Shown: one piece after another, positions 60,867 to 64,000 of the stretch
Layout: each line of letters opens with the position of its first letter
Position numbering within the stretch: the first letter of the stretch is position 1
Source: JANQMY01 sp965227095
Lineage (GTDB): Bacteria; Pseudomonadota; Alphaproteobacteria; JANQMY01
Assembly: GCA_965227095.1 (NCBI GenBank)
Contig: CBDDFL010000002.1
Coordinates: 930,001-994,000 of the forward strand
Length of the DNA: 64,000 nucleotides
Direction: 5' to 3'
The notes under the pieces: generated by a model
What the model was told of the DNA's origin: nothing
What the model saw: only the letters and a program-made list of their open reading frames with translations
Databases searched by the model: none
Program-made: the position numbers and the translations under genes

Positions 60867-63728
60867 ATGACCAGCAAGTCCTCAGAGCGCTTGGCGTCAA
60901 CTGATGTAAATGACCGCATCGACGAATGGCGTCAAAAAGCAGGCCGGGTTAATGCGGAAGCTGCACTGCAGATTCTCGAGGATCCAACCAGTCGGTCCGT
61001 CCTGAGGATGGTCTTTTCTCGTACGCCGTATCTGGCGAAGTGCTGCCTTGCGCATCCCGACGCTGTGATTGAAGCATTGAGTGGCGATCCGGAACGCGTC
61101 GTGGCGGAAGTAGAGCGCGACCTGATGGCACTTGATCGTGCTGCAGGATCAGTTACGTCGCTGACACGCGCCGTACGTCCGTGTAAGGAGCGTGCGGTTG
61201 TCGCCATTGGATTGGCGGATTTAAGCGGGCGCTGGCCTGTCGAAAAAGTGGGACAGGCAATCGGAAAACTTGGTCAGCTTTCGGTGGAGTCAGGCTTATC
61301 GTGGTTATCTCGTCTTGCCTATCGCAACGGAGATATTGGTTTCAACGGCGATGCCTTGCCAGTTCCATTACCTGGTCTTTTCGTCGTTGGCGGCAATTCG
61401 ATCGCTACAGATGAAACGGGGTATTGCGGTCCGATTGATCTTGCAATGATTTATGACGAGAAAATGCTGTCCGCTGCTGGTATCAAAGTAAGTCATGTGG
61501 TGTTGGAAAAAATAGCAACACAGTTGCGCGACGCCTTCCATGGCAATCGCGATATGCCGGCGATCTTTGACATCGATTTTAAAGCATCGGCCACGACCGG
61601 CAAGATCAACATGAAAAGTGAGTCCGTCTTCCGAAAGAAGATGTTGGTAGACCTTCTCGAAAGCGACAATCCGCGCCTTCATTCTTGGTTTTCCAATGCC
61701 GTGCCGATCGCCGGTGACAGGAAGGTCGCTGTCGAATTTTTGCGTGATTTGAAGAAAACTTTTTGGGCGTCAGATATTTCGGCCAGCTCAATTCGAGGCG
61801 CGGTCGGATTGGACGACAAATCCGAAATCGGCGTTCTTGAGGTTGATCGCCTCACGCAAACTTGCCGGCTTGCGCTTGGTACAAAGACAGAAGCAGTTCG
61901 CAACGGATGTTCGACCATCGTGTTTGAAAGCGCCGTGAAGGCCGGATCAATTGATCGTCTTACCGCAAGCCGATTGGTGGCAAATGCGAATTTCCTTCAT
62001 GTTGCGCGAAACCGACTGCAATTGGTGACGGGTCTCAATGATTCCGTCGATTGTGGGGACGACCTTCGGCGAGACTGCGCCATTCTTTGCGGGTTTTCCG
62101 ATTTGGAACTTTTTGACAAAGTATTGGATGGTTCAATCGCGGAAGCCCGTCAACATTGGCTCAACATTGTGTCGCCTCCGACAGATTCCTCGCGTCGAGC
62201 CACGACCATATCCATGGAAGAAGCCAATCTCGCGCGTCTCGAAGAGATCGGATTTACGGATGGGCGCGCCGTCGCATCCACTATTGATGGATGGGTGTCC
62301 GCTCAACAAGGGGAAGGAAATGACCACCGCCGCTATTTGTCCGAGATCACGCCCGGATTCCTGACAGAGATTGGGCGTACTCAGGGGCCAGATAGAGCCA
62401 TCGAATTGGTCGATGCCATTTTAGGAAAACTACCGAGCGAATATCGTCCACTGGAGCAGTTGGCATCAGATTCTCGTCTCGCTGACGCATTGGTCGACTT
62501 TGCAGGCAACACACCGGTTTTCGCGGAGCAGGCACTCGCCAACGAGATCATACTTGAGGAGATGTTTGATCCGGATTTCGAGATTCCGGCAAATCCGGAC
62601 GCGTGGATAACAAAGTTTCCGGCACCGACATCGAAAAAAGGTTGCGATAAAGCATTTGTCGATCGGATGCACAATTGGCTTTCTGAAAACGAAACGAGGC
62701 TCTGCTTTAGAGCTTTGTCGCAAGATATTCCGGCGGAAGAGCATAGCCTGTATTTAACTGCGTTCGCGGAAACGGCTGTTCAGGCGGTGTATGACGGAGT
62801 GTCTGCAGAGTTTGACGACAGAATTGCCGAGACAGGCGGCGCCATCGCATTGATTGCATCAGGTGATTTTGGGGCCACATCGCTGAAGACCAAGTCACCG
62901 CTCGACCTGGCATTTGTGTTCGATGGCGGAAATAGCAAAGCGGGCGACGAAAAGGTTGCAACCCTATACTGTGATTTCGCTGCGCGGATGACCGAGGTCT
63001 TGGAATCGACTGGGGCGGACAAGTCTGAGCCGATGTTTTCGATCGATCCGCGATCCCGACCGGGCGGTGCCACGGGCGATGCAGCATGTGCTATTCCCGT
63101 TTATCTGAATTTTTATTCACAGGATGCGCGTCCTGAAGAACATCTGGCTCTGACCAGAGCGCGGTTGATCTGTGGCCCACTGGGGATTCGCCAGCGGTTG
63201 GAAGCATCTATCACCGAATGCGTGACGCAACCTCGCAAAGCGGAACGGCTTATGATTGAGGCGGACAAGGCTCATATGCGGGTCCAGAAACAAAATCCGC
63301 CTGAATCAATTTGGGACGTGGATCGTATTCGGGGTGGCCTTGCGGATTTGGATTTCATCGCTGAAGTGCTGCAAGTACGCAATGGTGCCGAAAATCCGTA
63401 TGTGATGGCTCAATCAACACCGGATGCTTTTTCCGCCCTCTCTCGGGCAGGATGTTTGGACCCGGATACGGCAACCGATCTGATCGAGAGCCATCTTTTC
63501 TGGACGCGTTTACGGACGATCCTCGCATTGTCAGACGGCTTTGATATGTCGTCACAACGCCCAAGACAACGACTGGGTATGATGATTGCCGCAGCGGCCG
63601 GCGTCACCAATTTCGGCTCTGTCGAGCCGCTCATTCAAGGCCATGCGGAGCGTGTGACGGCGCATTATAGAAAACTGGTTCTTGGCGACGAGAATGCGTC
63701 GCCCATCAACGCCGCAATTGCTGTTTAG
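60867..63728 (+). CDS. glnE: glutamine synthetase adenylyltransferase GlnE, divergent in both catalytic motifs
   Basis: A 953-residue protein with the length and layout of bifunctional GlnE: an N-terminal adenylyl-removing and a C-terminal adenylyl-transferring nucleotidyltransferase domain, each followed by a helical GlnD-like part (RGGLADLDFIAEVLQ near 835). The usual GMGKLG...SDIDL motif is GGNSIATDE...GPIDL at 175-192, so the first metal-binding Asp is Pro189. In the second domain the SDLDL motif is SPLDL, with Pro678. Asp191 and Asp680 remain, and the R-x-RPGG part of the second domain is kept. The frame is intact. Activity is therefore doubtful or altered. AAGGTGAG precedes the ATG. Confidence 0.88.
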   Translation: MTSKSSERLASTDVNDRIDEWRQKAGRVNAEAALQILEDPTSRSVLRMVFSRTPYLAKCCLAHPDAVIEALSGDPERVVAEVERDLMALDRAAGSVTSLTRAVRPCKERAVVAIGLADLSGRWPVEKVGQAIGKLGQLSVESGLSWLSRLAYRNGDIGFNGDALPVPLPGLFVVGGNSIATDETGYCGPIDLAMIYDEKMLSAAGIKVSHVVLEKIATQLRDAFHGNRDMPAIFDIDFKASATTGKINMKSESVFRKKMLVDLLESDNPRLHSWFSNAVPIAGDRKVAVEFLRDLKKTFWASDISASSIRGAVGLDDKSEIGVLEVDRLTQTCRLALGTKTEAVRNGCSTIVFESAVKAGSIDRLTASRLVANANFLHVARNRLQLVTGLNDSVDCGDDLRRDCAILCGFSDLELFDKVLDGSIAEARQHWLNIVSPPTDSSRRATTISMEEANLARLEEIGFTDGRAVASTIDGWVSAQQGEGNDHRRYLSEITPGFLTEIGRTQGPDRAIELVDAILGKLPSEYRPLEQLASDSRLADALVDFAGNTPVFAEQALANEIILEEMFDPDFEIPANPDAWITKFPAPTSKKGCDKAFVDRMHNWLSENETRLCFRALSQDIPAEEHSLYLTAFAETAVQAVYDGVSAEFDDRIAETGGAIALIASGDFGATSLKTKSPLDLAFVFDGGNSKAGDEKVATLYCDFAARMTEVLESTGADKSEPMFSIDPRSRPGGATGDAACAIPVYLNFYSQDARPEEHLALTRARLICGPLGIRQRLEASITECVTQPRKAERLMIEADKAHMRVQKQNPPESIWDVDRIRGGLADLDFIAEVLQVRNGAENPYVMAQSTPDAFSALSRAGCLDPDTATDLIESHLFWTRLRTILALSDGFDMSSQRPRQRLGMMIAAAAGVTNFGSVEPLIQGHAERVTAHYRKLVLGDENASPINAAIAV

Positions 63729-63928
63729 CCATCAGGTTCTGTTTCGCCATCCTTTTTTAAACGATGCTGATCCAGTAATTCTGCTTGGCGGTGATTAAAC
63801 GTTTCGGTCTTTTTGCGTTGTGATTTCGGCTGGCCGTATTTTGCCCGGTTCGTTTCGGCAGTCGCTTTCTTTGCGATACGGTTCTTCTGTTTGCGAACTT
63901 TATTGAGATTGATCACCTTGTCGGTCAT
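63725..63928 (-). CDS. DUF4169 family protein
   Basis: A 67-residue, very basic protein (VINLNKVRKQKNRIAKKATAETNRAKYG at the N-terminus, read in part) matching the small alphaproteobacterial DUF4169 family. Function is unknown. Its end overlaps the glnE stop by four bases on the opposite strand. The ATG at 63928 is chosen because the family starts MT(D/E)KVINL; a longer frame to 63985 adds unrelated residues. Family members usually neighbour a ribbon-helix-helix gene, which would lie beyond the window. Confidence 0.8.
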   Translation of the reverse strand: MTDKVINLNKVRKQKNRIAKKATAETNRAKYGQPKSQRKKTETFNHRQAELLDQHRLKKDGETEPDG

Positions 63929-64000
63929 GTCCGCTGCCCTTTGTTTGGTCTTTGTAGAAAGCCAAGATGTACACACGGATTGCACTCGACAATCCAGACA

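Overview
The window is a stretch of chromosome from a Gram-negative alphaproteobacterium whose exact order I cannot fix. Four things point there: a complete division and cell wall (dcw) cluster followed by lpxC, bamD, recN and ligA; a type A RNase P RNA gene just before mraZ; an ArsR-methyltransferase fusion leading into metF and metH; and a DUF4169 gene at the end. Base composition looks moderate, near 50% G+C by eye. I saw no tRNA, rRNA, CRISPR array, IS element or prophage.

Region 1 (1-10.9 kb, nearly all minus strand) is the most accessory part. It opens with a SpeD-SpeE fusion cut by the window edge. Next comes a surface-glycan locus transcribed leftwards: an NAD-dependent sugar epimerase/dehydratase, three consecutive zinc-finger C-methyltransferase family proteins, an asparagine-synthetase-like protein without the glutaminase cysteine, and a Wzx-like flippase. 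A lone Flp pilin gene, a zinc alcohol dehydrogenase and a small hypothetical gene follow.

Region 2 (11-20.5 kb) holds ettA, the outer-membrane lipid transport genes mlaC and mlaA, and a methionine operon (ArsR-methyltransferase regulator, metF, metH) closed by a strong terminator. A tiny predicted membrane peptide gene lies just beyond it.

Region 3 (20.8-27.3 kb) holds a fused 5-oxoprolinase, a DjlA-like co-chaperone, a DMT transporter whose 5' end looks frameshifted in a T7 tract, an AmiD/AmpD-like amidase and rnpB.

Region 4 (27.3-53 kb) is the dcw cluster: mraZ-rsmH-ftsL-ftsI-murE-murF-mraY-murD-ftsW-murG-murC-murB-ddl-ftsQ-ftsA-ftsZ, then lpxC, bamD, recN and ligA. Most junctions overlap by a few bases, implying one coupled operon. 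Upstream lie a perfect CtrA-type box and three MraZ-type repeats over a likely promoter.

Region 5 (53-64 kb) has a leftward group (aminopeptidase P, prmA, uvrD, a CLC chloride protein, a pentapeptide-repeat protein, a thioesterase), then a rightward glnE whose two nucleotidyltransferase motifs are both altered, and a convergent DUF4169 gene.

The best leads for something undescribed are the triple C-methyltransferase sugar locus, the divergent GlnE, the SpeD-SpeE fusion, the tiny membrane peptide, and the regulatory layout before mraZ.
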